A stretch of DNA of 64,000 bases from Enterococcus_C asini_A. Its GTDB lineage: Bacteria > Bacillota > Bacilli > Lactobacillales > Enterococcaceae. The translations under genes and the position numbers were made by a program. The stretch lies in NCBI RefSeq assembly GCF_031928785.1, contig NZ_JARQAL010000001.1; one strand, written 5' to 3'. Every line of letters starts with the position of its first letter. Within the stretch, counting starts at the first letter, position 1. The notes below the pieces were generated by a model. The model was not told the DNA's origin. It was given only the letters and a program-made list of their open reading frames with translations, and ran no database searches. Shown piece by piece: positions 7,989-16,604 of this stretch.

Positions 7989-9308
7989 ATGAAATTTCAA
8001 CAAAACTTTTCACAAACCCAAAAACAAACACAAAAATTGGCTTTGACTCAAAAATTACAGCAATCCATCCAAGTTCTGCAATATTCAGTGGAAGAACTGA
8101 CGAACTTTGTTGACAACGCGGCTTTAGAAAATCCTTTAATTGAAGTTACTGAAGCTAACTATACATTAAATTACTCCAAACCAAAAAGTAATAATGGGGA
8201 AGAATTGAATTACCTTAATCAAATTCCTGATACCCGTATCTCATTGTTTGAGCATTTAATCGATCAGATTCATATGAACTACCGGGATACTTACTTGCGC
8301 ACATTGGTTTTATTTTTAGTGGAATCCATTGATCTAAACGGCTTTTTGACTATTTCTTTGGAAGAAGCCTGTCAAAAAACCGGGGCAGATGTCATTCAAA
8401 TGCTGGATGCACTCACATTGATTCAGCGATTAGACCCTGCTGGGGTAGGCGCACGAAATCTTCAAGAATGTCTTATGCTGCAAACAGAACGGGATGATCA
8501 TGCTCCGGCCATCGCTTATTTGGTTTTAGAAGAGCATTTTGATCAATTGGCAGATCGAAAATGGCCAGAAATTGCCAAAGCCATTGATGTGCCGATAAAA
8601 GAAATTCAAGGAGTCTTTGATTATATTCAGACTTTGACCCCAACACCCGGTGCAAGCTTTGGTTCGACTGATGGACTTTATATTATTCCCGATGTGCAAG
8701 TGATAATAGAAGGGGAGCAACTGCAAGTTCGCTCAAATCGCCGGGGAATGCCAGAAATAAAATTTCAAGAAAATTATTTTGAACAAATGAAAAAAAGTCA
8801 AGACACGGAAGTCTTAAAGTATTTAGAAGGGAAAAAACAAGATTTTCAATGGTTGCAAAAAACCATTCAGCAAAGAGGAGACACGATTTTGCGTGTAACA
8901 GAAGCAATCTTGAGACACCAACGAGCTTTCTTTTTTGATGAGCAACGGCCCATTAAGCCGTTAATTTTAAAAGACATTGCAGAAGAACTGGAAATCCATG
9001 AGTCCACAGTCAGCAGAGCGGTAAATGGCAAGTATATGGAGACTCCGATTGGCGTTTTTGAATTGAAGACTTTCTTTAGTCAAAAAGTGGGGAATCAGAC
9101 GGAAGCTGGGGATGATATTTCCGCGGATACAGTGAAACAAGCCTTACAAGAAATCATCCAAGGAGAAAACAAACAAAAGCCTTATTCTGATCAGAAATTG
9201 GTAGAATTATTGAAAGCCAAATCATTTGCCATTTCTCGGCGGACGGTAGCTAAATACAGAGAAGCACTGAAAATCCCCAGCTCATCCAAAAGGAAACGTT
9301 TTGACTAA
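7989..9308 (+). CDS. rpoN: RNA polymerase sigma-54 factor
   Basis: 439 residues. Region I is Gln-rich and binds activator (QKLALTQKLQQSIQVLQ). The central core-binding region is followed by the HTH LKDIAEELEIHESTVSRAVNGKY and a C-terminal RpoN box, SRRTVAKYREAL. Sigma-54 recognises -24/-12 promoters and needs AAA+ activators; in enterococci it mainly serves mannose-type PTS operons. The start is ATG 7989 after AGAGGA; an in-frame ATG at 7950 has no SD. I found no convincing -24/-12 promoter in this window, so its targets lie elsewhere. Confidence 0.93.
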   Translation: MKFQQNFSQTQKQTQKLALTQKLQQSIQVLQYSVEELTNFVDNAALENPLIEVTEANYTLNYSKPKSNNGEELNYLNQIPDTRISLFEHLIDQIHMNYRDTYLRTLVLFLVESIDLNGFLTISLEEACQKTGADVIQMLDALTLIQRLDPAGVGARNLQECLMLQTERDDHAPAIAYLVLEEHFDQLADRKWPEIAKAIDVPIKEIQGVFDYIQTLTPTPGASFGSTDGLYIIPDVQVIIEGEQLQVRSNRRGMPEIKFQENYFEQMKKSQDTEVLKYLEGKKQDFQWLQKTIQQRGDTILRVTEAILRHQRAFFFDEQRPIKPLILKDIAEELEIHESTVSRAVNGKYMETPIGVFELKTFFSQKVGNQTEAGDDISADTVKQALQEIIQGENKQKPYSDQKLVELLKAKSFAISRRTVAKYREALKIPSSSKRKRFD

Positions 9309-9321
9309 GGTAGGATAGATG

Positions 9322-9351
9322 AAAATGCGGCAAAAAACAGCCGCATTTTTT
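9322..9351 (+). terminator. rpoN terminator
   Basis: Stem AAAATGCGGC / GCCGCATTTT with an A-rich loop and T tail, 14 bases past the rpoN stop. Confidence 0.88.
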
Positions 9352-9405
9352 CTGTTATTCAATAAAAAGGTCCTGTTCGATAAGCAAAAAAAGAGGGCCT
9401 ATCAG

Positions 9406-9434
9406 TTGCAACGACTTTCCATAGATGGTATGAT
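9406..9434 (+). promoter_or_regulatory. Promoter of the cggR-gap-pgk-tpiA-eno operon
   Basis: TTGCAA (9406-9411), a 17-base spacer, TATGAT (9429-9434). A 7-bp inverted repeat CAACGAC (9409-9415) / GTCGTTG (9447-9453) brackets the spacer, the -10 and the likely start site. Confidence 0.82.
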
Positions 9435-9490
9435 TACCAATGTGAGGTCGTTGATTCCTTCCCACAGGTTAATTTTTTTTGTGGTGAATG

Positions 9491-9530
9491 GGTCGATTTA
9501 GGTCTATGTTGGACTATATTGGTCCCACGG
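9491..9530 (+). promoter_or_regulatory. CggR-type operator: four 10-bp phased repeats
   Basis: Four consecutive 10-base units start with GGTC, GGTC, GGAC and GGTC at 9491, 9501, 9511 and 9521. In B. subtilis the CggR operator is made of GGAC and TGTC elements phased one helical turn apart, and it lies in the leader between promoter and cggR. Position, phasing and core sequence agree here. The site ends 11 bases before the cggR start and supports that start. Confidence 0.75.
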
Positions 9531-9541
9531 AGGAATGGCAC

Positions 9542-10579
9542 ATGCTTGATGAATTAAAATTGATTGAAGCGGTCGCCCCCGATATCCTCGCCGTTTTGCA
9601 AGAACGATTTAAGATTTTGCAAAACATCTACTGGATGCAACCTATTGGTCGGCGGAATTTGGCAGAGAATCTGGAGATGACAGAGCGAATTTTACGCTCA
9701 GAAACAGACCAACTCAAAAAAATGCAGCTGATTGAAGTGAGTAAAAGTGGCATGACCCTAACTGAAAAAGGGGAAGCAGCTTACAATGGTTTAGGTAAAA
9801 TTATGGACCAACTGTTTGGGATGCACCAATTAGAAAAACGCTTGGCGGATCATTTTGGCATCGCCCGTTGTGTGATTTCGGCCGGGGATAGTGACCGGCA
9901 ACGGAGGATCATTGAGGAATTTGGTGATTGTCTAAATGAGGCACTGGATCTTTTACTACCTGAAGGCAATAATATTATTGCAGCAATGGGTGGTACGACC
10001 ATGGCAGCTGTGGCGGAACGCTTAACCAATTTGGAAAGCGAGAAACGACACAATTTGTTTGTTCCTGCTAGGGGCGGAATCGGTGAAGCAGTTAATCTGC
10101 AAGCTAATTCAGTTAGTTCAGTGATGGCAATACGGACAAATGGAGATTATCGTGCTTTGTATGTACCGGAGCAATTGAGCCCGGCAACGTATCAATCTCT
10201 CTTACAAGAACCTTCTATTTTAGAAGTCTTAAATCTGATTAGTCATGCCAACTGTGTGATTCACAGTATCGGTCGTGCTTTACACATGGCCGCCAGACGC
10301 AAGATGTCAGAAGAAGAAATCCTCATGCTGAAGCAAAAAAATGCTGTAGCAGAATCATTTGGTTATTTCTTCAATGAAAAAGGTGAAGTGATTCATAAAG
10401 TGCCTAAAATTGGAATTGAGTTAAAAGAATTACAAGATATTCCGATTATTTTGGCAGTTGCGGGTGGCAAAAGTAAAGCCAAAGCGATTCAAGCTTATAT
10501 GAAAAACGCACCAAAACAAACGTGGCTCATCACGGATGAAGCCGCCGCAAATGAGATTTTAAAAGGGGCAACCCTTTAA
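9542..10579 (+). CDS. cggR: Central glycolytic genes regulator (SorC family)
   Basis: 345 residues. The N-terminal winged HTH (about residues 25-75: LQNIYWMQPIGRRNLAENL, then MTERILRSETDQLKK) is followed by the SorC sugar-binding domain, including IAAMGGTTMAAVAERL. CggR represses the glycolytic operon and is released by fructose-1,6-bisphosphate. ATG 9542 has GGAGGA 7 bases upstream; an earlier ATG at 9488 would put the operator inside the gene. It is first in the operon and 41 bases upstream of gap, probably autoregulated through the phased repeats at 9491-9530. Confidence 0.93.
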   Translation: MLDELKLIEAVAPDILAVLQERFKILQNIYWMQPIGRRNLAENLEMTERILRSETDQLKKMQLIEVSKSGMTLTEKGEAAYNGLGKIMDQLFGMHQLEKRLADHFGIARCVISAGDSDRQRRIIEEFGDCLNEALDLLLPEGNNIIAAMGGTTMAAVAERLTNLESEKRHNLFVPARGGIGEAVNLQANSVSSVMAIRTNGDYRALYVPEQLSPATYQSLLQEPSILEVLNLISHANCVIHSIGRALHMAARRKMSEEEILMLKQKNAVAESFGYFFNEKGEVIHKVPKIGIELKELQDIPIILAVAGGKSKAKAIQAYMKNAPKQTWLITDEAAANEILKGATL

Positions 10580-10620
10580 AATAAAAAATATTTTTGATTT
10601 TCATAAGGAGGAAATCTCAA

Positions 10621-11622
10621 ATGACAGTTAAAGTAGGTATTAATGGTTTTGGACGTATCGGACGTTTAGCATTCCGTCGTATCCAAGATGTGGATGGAAT
10701 CGAAGTAGTAGCAATCAACGACTTGACAGATGCAAAAATGTTGGCTGACTTGTTGAAATACGATTCAACTCAAGGTCGTTTCAACGGTACAGTTGAAGTT
10801 AACGAAGGTTCTTTCACAGTTAACGGCAACGAAATCAAAGTCTTGGCTAACCGCAACCCTGAAGAATTACCATGGGGCGAACTTGGCGTAGATATCGTTT
10901 TGGAATGTACTGGCTTCTTCACAACTAAAGAAAAAGCTGAATTGCACTTGAAAGCTGGCGCAAAACGCGTTGTTATCTCAGCTCCAGGTAGCGCTGATGT
11001 TCCTACAATCGTTTATAACGTTAACCATGAAATCTTAACTGGTGACGAAACAGTTATCTCTGGTGCTTCTTGTACTACTAACTGTCTAGCTCCTATGGCT
11101 AAAGTGTTGAACGACCAATTTGGTATCGTTGAAGGCTTGATGACAACTATCCATGCTTACACTGGCGACCAAAACACTTTGGATGCTCCACACCCTAAAG
11201 GTGACATGCGTCGTGCCCGTGCTGCTGCGATTAACATCGTTCCTAACACAACTGGTGCTGCTAAAGCAATCGGCCAAGTTATCCCTGAATTGAACGGCAA
11301 ATTAGACGGTGCTGCTCAACGTGTTCCTGTACCAACTGGTTCATTAACTGAATTGGTTACTGTATTGGACAAACAAGTAACTGCTGACGAAGTAAATGCT
11401 GCTATGAAAGCTGCATCTAACGAATCTTACGGCTACAACGTTGACCCAATCGTTTCAACTGATATCGTAGGCATGACTTACGGTTCATTGTTTGACGAAA
11501 CTCAAACTAAAGTTATGACAGTTGGCGACAAACAATTAGTTAAAACTGTTGCTTGGTACGACAACGAAATGTCTTACACTGCACAATTGATCCGTACTCT
11601 TGAATACTTCGCTAAACTTTAA
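10621..11622 (+). CDS. gap: Glyceraldehyde-3-phosphate dehydrogenase (NAD, glycolytic)
   Basis: 333 residues, normal length. NAD-binding GINGFGRIGRLAFRR is at the N terminus, catalytic Cys in SCTTNCLAP at about residue 152, and the active-site His in TIHAYTGDQ. It oxidises glyceraldehyde-3-phosphate to 1,3-bisphosphoglycerate. AAGGAGG is 9 bases before ATG 10621. Codon use is strongly biased toward a few codons (GCT, AAC, GAA), as expected of a very highly expressed gene. A hairpin with a T tract follows and probably lets only part of transcription continue to pgk. Confidence 0.97.
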   Translation: MTVKVGINGFGRIGRLAFRRIQDVDGIEVVAINDLTDAKMLADLLKYDSTQGRFNGTVEVNEGSFTVNGNEIKVLANRNPEELPWGELGVDIVLECTGFFTTKEKAELHLKAGAKRVVISAPGSADVPTIVYNVNHEILTGDETVISGASCTTNCLAPMAKVLNDQFGIVEGLMTTIHAYTGDQNTLDAPHPKGDMRRARAAAINIVPNTTGAAKAIGQVIPELNGKLDGAAQRVPVPTGSLTELVTVLDKQVTADEVNAAMKAASNESYGYNVDPIVSTDIVGMTYGSLFDETQTKVMTVGDKQLVKTVAWYDNEMSYTAQLIRTLEYFAKL

Positions 11623-11661
11623 GATTAACTCTTAAACAGCGAATTTCAAAAGTTCGACTTG

Positions 11662-11694
11662 AAGCGGGGAAGCGCGTCGCTTCCTCGCTTTTTT
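11662..11694 (+). terminator. Intra-operon attenuator between gap and pgk
   Basis: Strong GC-rich hairpin, arms AAGCGGGGAAGCG and CGCTTCCTCGCTT (one G-T pair), loop CGT, followed by a T run. No good promoter is seen between it and pgk, so pgk would depend on read-through. Confidence 0.8.
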
Positions 11695-11724
11695 AGTAAT
11701 ATCCCAATATATGGAGGTAAGAAC

Positions 11725-12915
11725 ATGGCTAAAAAAACTATTGAAGATATCGATTTAAAAGATAAAAAAGTTTTGGTCCGCGTTGACTTCAACGTGCCAT
11801 TGAAAGATGGCGTAATTGGCGACGACACTCGGATTAAAGCAGCTTTACCAACAATCAAGTATGTCCTTGACCATGATGGCAAAGCAATCTTGTTCTCTCA
11901 CCTTGGTCGTGTGAAAACAGAAGAAGACAAAGCCGGTAAATCTTTGGCTCCTGTGGCAAAACGTCTAGGTGAATTGCTAGGAAAAGAAGTAACCTTCGTT
12001 CCTGAAACTCGTGGTGCTGAATTAGAAGCAGCCATTGCCAACATGAAAGACGGCGATGTTTTAGTATTTGAAAACACTCGTTTTGAAGATGTTGATGGTA
12101 AAAAAGAAAGCAAAAACGATCCTGAATTAGGCAAATACTGGGCTTCTCTTGGGGATGTCTTCGTAAACGATGCCTTTGGGACTGCACACCGGGCTCACGC
12201 TTCTAACGTTGGGATTGCTTCAACTGGTATCCCTACTGTTGCGGGCTTCTTAATGGAAAAAGAAATCAAATTCATCGGCGAAGCAGTAGAAGATCCTAAA
12301 CGTCCAATGATCGCAATTCTAGGTGGCGCCAAAGTATCTGATAAAATCGGCGTTATCAAAAACTTGATTCCAAAAGCTGACAAAATCATGATCGGTGGCG
12401 GGATGACTTATACTTTCTACGCTGCAAAAGGCATGAAAATTGGGAAATCTTTAGTTGAAACTGACAAAATCGAATTGGCAAAAGAATTAATCGCGGAAGC
12501 TGGCGACAAATTAGTTTTACCAATCGACAACGTTTGTGCAGCTGAATTCTCTAACGATGTACCTACTGAAACCATCGAAGGCGAAATCGAAGGCGACGTA
12601 ATGGCGCTAGATATCGGCCCTGCATCTGTGGCTTTGTTTGCTGAAACATTAGCTGGTGCGAAAACAGTTGTTTGGAACGGACCAATGGGTGTGTTCGAAA
12701 TGTCTAACTTCGCTAACGGTACAATCGGTGTTTGTGAAGCAATCGCTAACCTTGAAGGCGCAACTACTATCATCGGTGGTGGGGATTCTGCAGCGGCAGC
12801 TGAACAACTTGGCTTTGCTGACAAATTCACGCACATCTCAACTGGTGGCGGTGCGTCTCTAGAACTTCTAGAAGGTAAAACATTGCCAGGCCTAGCTGCA
12901 ATCAACGATAAATAA
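11725..12915 (+). CDS. pgk: Phosphoglycerate kinase
   Basis: 396 residues. The N-terminal substrate site VLVRVDFNVP, ILGGAKVSDKIGVI, and the C-terminal nucleotide site GGGDSAAAAEQLG are all present. It transfers the acyl phosphate of 1,3-bisphosphoglycerate to ADP. The start is ATG 11725 after GGAGG; upstream in-frame codons from 11659 would cover the gap-pgk hairpin and are rejected. Third gene of the glycolytic operon. Confidence 0.97.
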   Translation: MAKKTIEDIDLKDKKVLVRVDFNVPLKDGVIGDDTRIKAALPTIKYVLDHDGKAILFSHLGRVKTEEDKAGKSLAPVAKRLGELLGKEVTFVPETRGAELEAAIANMKDGDVLVFENTRFEDVDGKKESKNDPELGKYWASLGDVFVNDAFGTAHRAHASNVGIASTGIPTVAGFLMEKEIKFIGEAVEDPKRPMIAILGGAKVSDKIGVIKNLIPKADKIMIGGGMTYTFYAAKGMKIGKSLVETDKIELAKELIAEAGDKLVLPIDNVCAAEFSNDVPTETIEGEIEGDVMALDIGPASVALFAETLAGAKTVVWNGPMGVFEMSNFANGTIGVCEAIANLEGATTIIGGGDSAAAAEQLGFADKFTHISTGGGASLELLEGKTLPGLAAINDK

Positions 12916-12918
12916 TTT

Positions 12919-12953
12919 CTGTTGTGTTCAGCCGCTTTTGGCTGAACCACAGT
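12919..12953 (+). terminator. Hairpin between pgk and tpiA
   Basis: Stem TGTGTTCAGCC / GGCTGAACCACA (one bulge) followed by only TTTTG. It is more likely an RNA-processing or stability hairpin, or a weak attenuator, than a full terminator. Confidence 0.55.
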
Positions 12954-12978
12954 TTTGTAGAAAAAAGGAGCGAATAAC

Positions 12979-13734
12979 ATGCGCAAACCAATCATCGCAG
13001 GTAACTGGAAGATGAACAAAACTTTGTCTGAAGCCAAAGCATTTACTTTGGCCGTGAAAGATGCGATCCCTTCAAAAGATGTTGTGGATTCTGTTATCGG
13101 TTCACCAGCTTTGTTCTTAGCACCAATGAACTGCAAACGGAAAGACTCTGAGCTTCAATTAGCAGCTCAAAACTGTTTCTGGGAAAACGAAGGTGCCTAT
13201 ACTGGTGAAACTTCACCAGCAGCTTTAGCTGACATGGGAATCGAATACGTAATCATCGGCCATTCTGAACGCCGGGAATACTTCCATGAAACAGATGAAG
13301 AAATCAATAAAAAAGCCAAAGCTATTTTTGCAAATGGCATGACTCCAATCCTTTGCTGTGGCGAAACTTTGGAAACTTACGAAGCTGGCAAAACAGCTGA
13401 ATGGATTGAAGGCCAAATCACTGCAGGTTTGAAAGATTTATCTGCTGAACAAGTTTCCAGCATGGTCATTGCTTATGAACCAATCTGGGCAATCGGTACT
13501 GGTAAATCAGCTGATGCCAACATCGCGGACGAAATCTGTGGCGTTGTCCGTAAAACAGTTGAAAAACTTTATGGTAGCGAAGTTTCTGAAAAAGTTCGTA
13601 TTCAATACGGCGGTTCAGTAAAACCTGAAAACATTGCCGAATACATGGCAAAAGAAAACGTAGATGGTGCTTTGGTTGGTGGCGCAAGCTTGCAACCAGA
13701 CTCATTCTTAGCTTTGCTTTCAGCTGTAAAATAA
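12979..13734 (+). CDS. tpiA: Triosephosphate isomerase
   Basis: 251 residues. The catalytic residues are visible: Asn/Lys in AGNWKMNK, His in IIGHSERRE, and Glu in AYEPIWAIGTGK followed by the flexible loop. The phosphate-binding IQYGGSVKPEN is near the C terminus. It interconverts dihydroxyacetone phosphate and glyceraldehyde-3-phosphate. AAAAGGAG precedes the ATG. Fourth gene of the operon; the 115-base gap to eno has no evident terminator. Confidence 0.97.
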   Translation: MRKPIIAGNWKMNKTLSEAKAFTLAVKDAIPSKDVVDSVIGSPALFLAPMNCKRKDSELQLAAQNCFWENEGAYTGETSPAALADMGIEYVIIGHSERREYFHETDEEINKKAKAIFANGMTPILCCGETLETYEAGKTAEWIEGQITAGLKDLSAEQVSSMVIAYEPIWAIGTGKSADANIADEICGVVRKTVEKLYGSEVSEKVRIQYGGSVKPENIAEYMAKENVDGALVGGASLQPDSFLALLSAVK

Positions 13735-13849
13735 TCTGAAAGTCTTATGAGAATTACGTCGTTTGATTTGCGAAATGGCGCTAAATTCACTAAAATTGTT
13801 CATAGGGCCTTGTGCCTTTAGAAAAACAACTCAAAGGAGAGAGACAAAC

Positions 13850-15154
13850 ATGTCAATTATTACTGATGTTTATGCACGCGAAGTCCTAGATTCCCGTGGT
13901 AACCCAACAATCGAAGTAGAAGTTTACACAGAATCAGGTGCTTTCGGCCGTGGAATGGTTCCTTCTGGAGCATCTACAGGTGAATACGAAGCGGTTGAAT
14001 TGCGTGACGGCGACAAAGCTCGTTACGGCGGCAAAGGCGTTCAAAAAGCTGTTGACAATGTTAACAATATCATCGCTGAAGCTGTTATTGGCTACGATGT
14101 TCGTGACCAAATGGCAATCGACAAAGCAATGATCGCTTTGGATGGCACTCCTAACAAAGGCAAATTAGGCGCAAACGCAATCTTAGGCGTTTCAATCGCT
14201 GTTGCCCGGGCTGCTGCTGACTACTTGGAAGTACCTTTGTACCACTACTTAGGTGGATTCAATACAAAAGTATTGCCAACTCCAATGATGAACATCATCA
14301 ATGGTGGTTCTCACTCCGACGCTCCAATCGCTTTCCAAGAATTCATGATCTTACCTGTTGGCGCGAAAACTTTCAAAGAAGGTTTGCGTATGGGTGCTGA
14401 AGTCTTCCACGCATTGAAATCTTTATTGTCTGCTCGTGGTTTAGAAACTTCTGTTGGTGACGAAGGTGGTTTCGCTCCTCGTTTTGAAGGAACTGAAGAT
14501 GCTGTTGAAACAATCGTAGCTGCAGTTGAAAAAGCTGGTTACAAGATTGGCGAAGATGTACGTCTTGGCTTTGACTGTGCTGCTTCTGAATTCTACGAAG
14601 ATGGCGTTTACGACTATACTAAATTCGAAGGCGAAGGCGCTGCAAAACGTACTTCTGACGAACAAGTAGCTTACTTGCAAGAATTAGTTGAAAAATATCC
14701 ATTCATCATCACTATTGAAGATGGTATGGACGAAAACGACTGGGATGGCTGGAAGAAACTTACTGCTGCTCTAGGCGACAAAGTTCAATTAGTTGGTGAC
14801 GATTTGTTCGTTACAAACACTGAAAAATTAGAAAAAGGTATCGACATGGGCGTTGGTAACTCAATTCTAATCAAAGTTAACCAAATCGGTACATTAACTG
14901 AAACATTCAACGCGATTGAAATGGCGAAAGAAGCTGGCTACACTGCCGTTGTTTCTCACCGTTCTGGTGAAACAGAAGATTCTACAATCTCTGATATCGC
15001 TGTTGCAACTAACGCTGGCCAAATCAAGACTGGTTCATTGTCTCGTACTGACCGGATTGCGAAATACAATCAATTATTACGTATCGAAGACCAATTGGGT
15101 GATGTTGCAGAATACAAAGGCGTTAACTCTTTCTACAACTTGAAAAATAAATAA
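13850..15154 (+). CDS. eno: Enolase
   Basis: 434 residues. It begins MSIITDVYAREVLDSRGNPT and carries GASTGEYEAVELRD, the metal ligands in LGFDCAASEF / TIEDGMDENDWDGW / LVGDDLFVTN, the catalytic Lys in ILIKVNQIGT and the signature SHRSGETEDSTI. It dehydrates 2-phosphoglycerate to phosphoenolpyruvate. ATG 13850 follows AAAGGAGAGA; a longer frame from 13763 is rejected. Last gene of the operon, ended by a terminator. Codon bias is strong, as in gap. Confidence 0.97.
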   Translation: MSIITDVYAREVLDSRGNPTIEVEVYTESGAFGRGMVPSGASTGEYEAVELRDGDKARYGGKGVQKAVDNVNNIIAEAVIGYDVRDQMAIDKAMIALDGTPNKGKLGANAILGVSIAVARAAADYLEVPLYHYLGGFNTKVLPTPMMNIINGGSHSDAPIAFQEFMILPVGAKTFKEGLRMGAEVFHALKSLLSARGLETSVGDEGGFAPRFEGTEDAVETIVAAVEKAGYKIGEDVRLGFDCAASEFYEDGVYDYTKFEGEGAAKRTSDEQVAYLQELVEKYPFIITIEDGMDENDWDGWKKLTAALGDKVQLVGDDLFVTNTEKLEKGIDMGVGNSILIKVNQIGTLTETFNAIEMAKEAGYTAVVSHRSGETEDSTISDIAVATNAGQIKTGSLSRTDRIAKYNQLLRIEDQLGDVAEYKGVNSFYNLKNK

Positions 15155-15180
15155 GCCATTACGCTTGTTTACTTAATTGG

Positions 15181-15217
15181 AAAAGCCTGTGAGGAGAAAT
15201 CCTTGCAGGCTTTTTCT
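15181..15217 (+). terminator. Terminator of the glycolytic operon
   Basis: Stem AAAGCCTG / CAGGCTTT with an inner AGGA / TCCT stem and T5 tail, 26 bases after eno. Confidence 0.85.
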
Positions 15218-15271
15218 TTCTGTCTTATTCTGTGATAAAATCGATTGGTAATTGAGAGTGAGGAGAGCAAG

Positions 15272-15730
15272 ATGGAATTTATGGCGATTCAGTATGGATC
15301 GGCTGATTATCAACAAACTTTGGCTTTACGAGATCGCGTGATGCGCAAACCTTTAGGCTTATCCATTGCAACAGAAGATTTTAGTAAGGAAGCTGGGGCG
15401 TTTATATTAGGCGCTTTTGAACAGGCAGACTTACTCGGCGTAGCGGTCTTATCTTTGGATAGGGTTAAACAAGTGGCCATGCTAGAGTATCTCTGTGTGG
15501 ATACTGCAAAACAAAGCAAAGGGGTCGGCCAGACACTTCTTAAAAAAATGGAAGCCTATGGAGCGGAACAAGGTATGAAAGAAATGAGTTTAGAAGCCCG
15601 GGTCAGTGCTCAAGTTTTTTATGAAAGACTGGGGTATCAAATTACTGGGGAACCTTATTTATTGGAAGTCGCTCCAGTTCCCCATATTTTAATGACAAAA
15701 TCATTGATTGGGACAAGTATTCAACCTTAA
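15272..15730 (+). CDS. GNAT family N-acetyltransferase
   Basis: 152 residues from ATG 15272 (GAGGAG 8 bases upstream). The acetyl-CoA site is seen in LEYLCVDTAKQSKGVGQTLLKKME, followed by MSLEARVSAQVFYERLGYQITGE, typical of the ElaA/YitI-like small GNAT enzymes. The acceptor is unknown. It is a short independent unit between the glycolytic terminator and the TMEM175 gene. A TGATAAAAT element just upstream may be its -10. Confidence 0.85.
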   Translation: MEFMAIQYGSADYQQTLALRDRVMRKPLGLSIATEDFSKEAGAFILGAFEQADLLGVAVLSLDRVKQVAMLEYLCVDTAKQSKGVGQTLLKKMEAYGAEQGMKEMSLEARVSAQVFYERLGYQITGEPYLLEVAPVPHILMTKSLIGTSIQP

Positions 15731-15810
15731 AAAGACAGATAAAGAGTCTTGACCATTTAATAATGGTAGAATAAAACGAAATTAGTTGATTTAGTAAAGG
15801 GGACAAGGAG

Positions 15811-16383
15811 ATGACAAAAAATCGCTTTGAAGCATTTACAGATGCAGTAGTTGCTATTGTATTGACAGTTTTGGTCTTGGATTTGGATTTGCCGGCCGCG
15901 GGTTCTTTTCAGGCATTATATGAGGTGCGTCACGAGTTTTTGATTTATTTGGTTAGTTTTTTTAGTTTGGCAATATATTGGAACAACCATCATCAGCTTT
16001 TACATGGAGTAAAGAAAATCGGAGGCTGGACATTGTGGGCCAATAATCTTTTGATTTTGGCATTAAGTCTCTTTCCTTTTTCTACTTCTTGGGTTAGTGA
16101 TTTTCCCGGTGCCCTAGGTGCTCAAGTCTTTTATGGTGGGGTGATTTTATTTGCGGATTTGGTTTATTTCTTGCTGTGTTGGGCGTTAATTGCGGTAAAT
16201 GATACCGAAGTCAAAAAACACATTCACGCTTTTATGCGTAAGACAGGTGTAACAGTGGTGATTAACTGTTTAGCTTTGGCGATTGGTTGGTTGGTGCGAC
16301 CAGAATTGATAATTGTAATTGATGGCTTGTCGTTATTGTTGTGGGTTGTTCCTTATAAGAGTGTCAGCTTGCAAAAAAAATAG
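15811..16383 (+). CDS. TMEM175 / DUF1211 family potassium channel-like protein
   Basis: 190 residues with six predicted membrane spans, the size of a single bacterial TMEM175 repeat. The family signature at the first helix is clear: RFEAFTDAVVAIVLTVLVLDL (consensus RxxxFxDAVxAIxxTxxVLxL). Bacterial homologues form tetrameric K+ channels whose filter is built from hydrophobic residues of helix 1, the Ile/Leu positions here. Function by homology is K+ flux across the cytoplasmic membrane. AAGGAG precedes the ATG. No partner gene is adjacent. Confidence 0.85.
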   Translation: MTKNRFEAFTDAVVAIVLTVLVLDLDLPAAGSFQALYEVRHEFLIYLVSFFSLAIYWNNHHQLLHGVKKIGGWTLWANNLLILALSLFPFSTSWVSDFPGALGAQVFYGGVILFADLVYFLLCWALIAVNDTEVKKHIHAFMRKTGVTVVINCLALAIGWLVRPELIIVIDGLSLLLWVVPYKSVSLQKK

Positions 16384-16520
16384 AAGAAATTGGGTGGACA
16401 TCGTCTGTTTAGAGAGATTTCCCAAAGAACTTCTATTGATTTAAGTAAAGTCCGACACAAAAAGAATTAGCTTATCGCTGTTAGCAAAATTCAAGGAATA
16501 AAATCCTTGATTTCATCAAT

Positions 16521-16535
16521 AATAATCTGAAAATT
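16521..16535 (+). promoter_or_regulatory. CodY-like box upstream of ilvE
   Basis: AATAATCTGAAAATT matches the CodY consensus AATTTTCWGAAAATT at 13 of 15 positions. It lies 70 bases upstream of ilvE, a branched-chain amino acid gene, which is a classic CodY target type. Confidence 0.6.
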
Positions 16536-16604
16536 TTTGAAATATTTTCATGACAAAGTGTAATTTGTGTAGTACCATATGAGAAATAGACTGGAGGGAA
16601 TCGG

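Noticed and set aside
7989..9308. Sigma-54 dependent promoters in this window
   Set aside because: TGGCAC-like strings seen (for example near 5151, 9536 and 24739) lack a correctly spaced TTGCW element.
9319..9501. 60-codon plus-strand frame between rpoN and cggR
   Set aside because: It covers the rpoN terminator, the operon promoter and the start of the operator array.
12417..13136. 239-codon open frame on the minus strand across pgk and tpiA
   Set aside because: Lies antisense to two certain glycolytic genes with strong codon bias, which creates long shadow frames; no SD or family motif.
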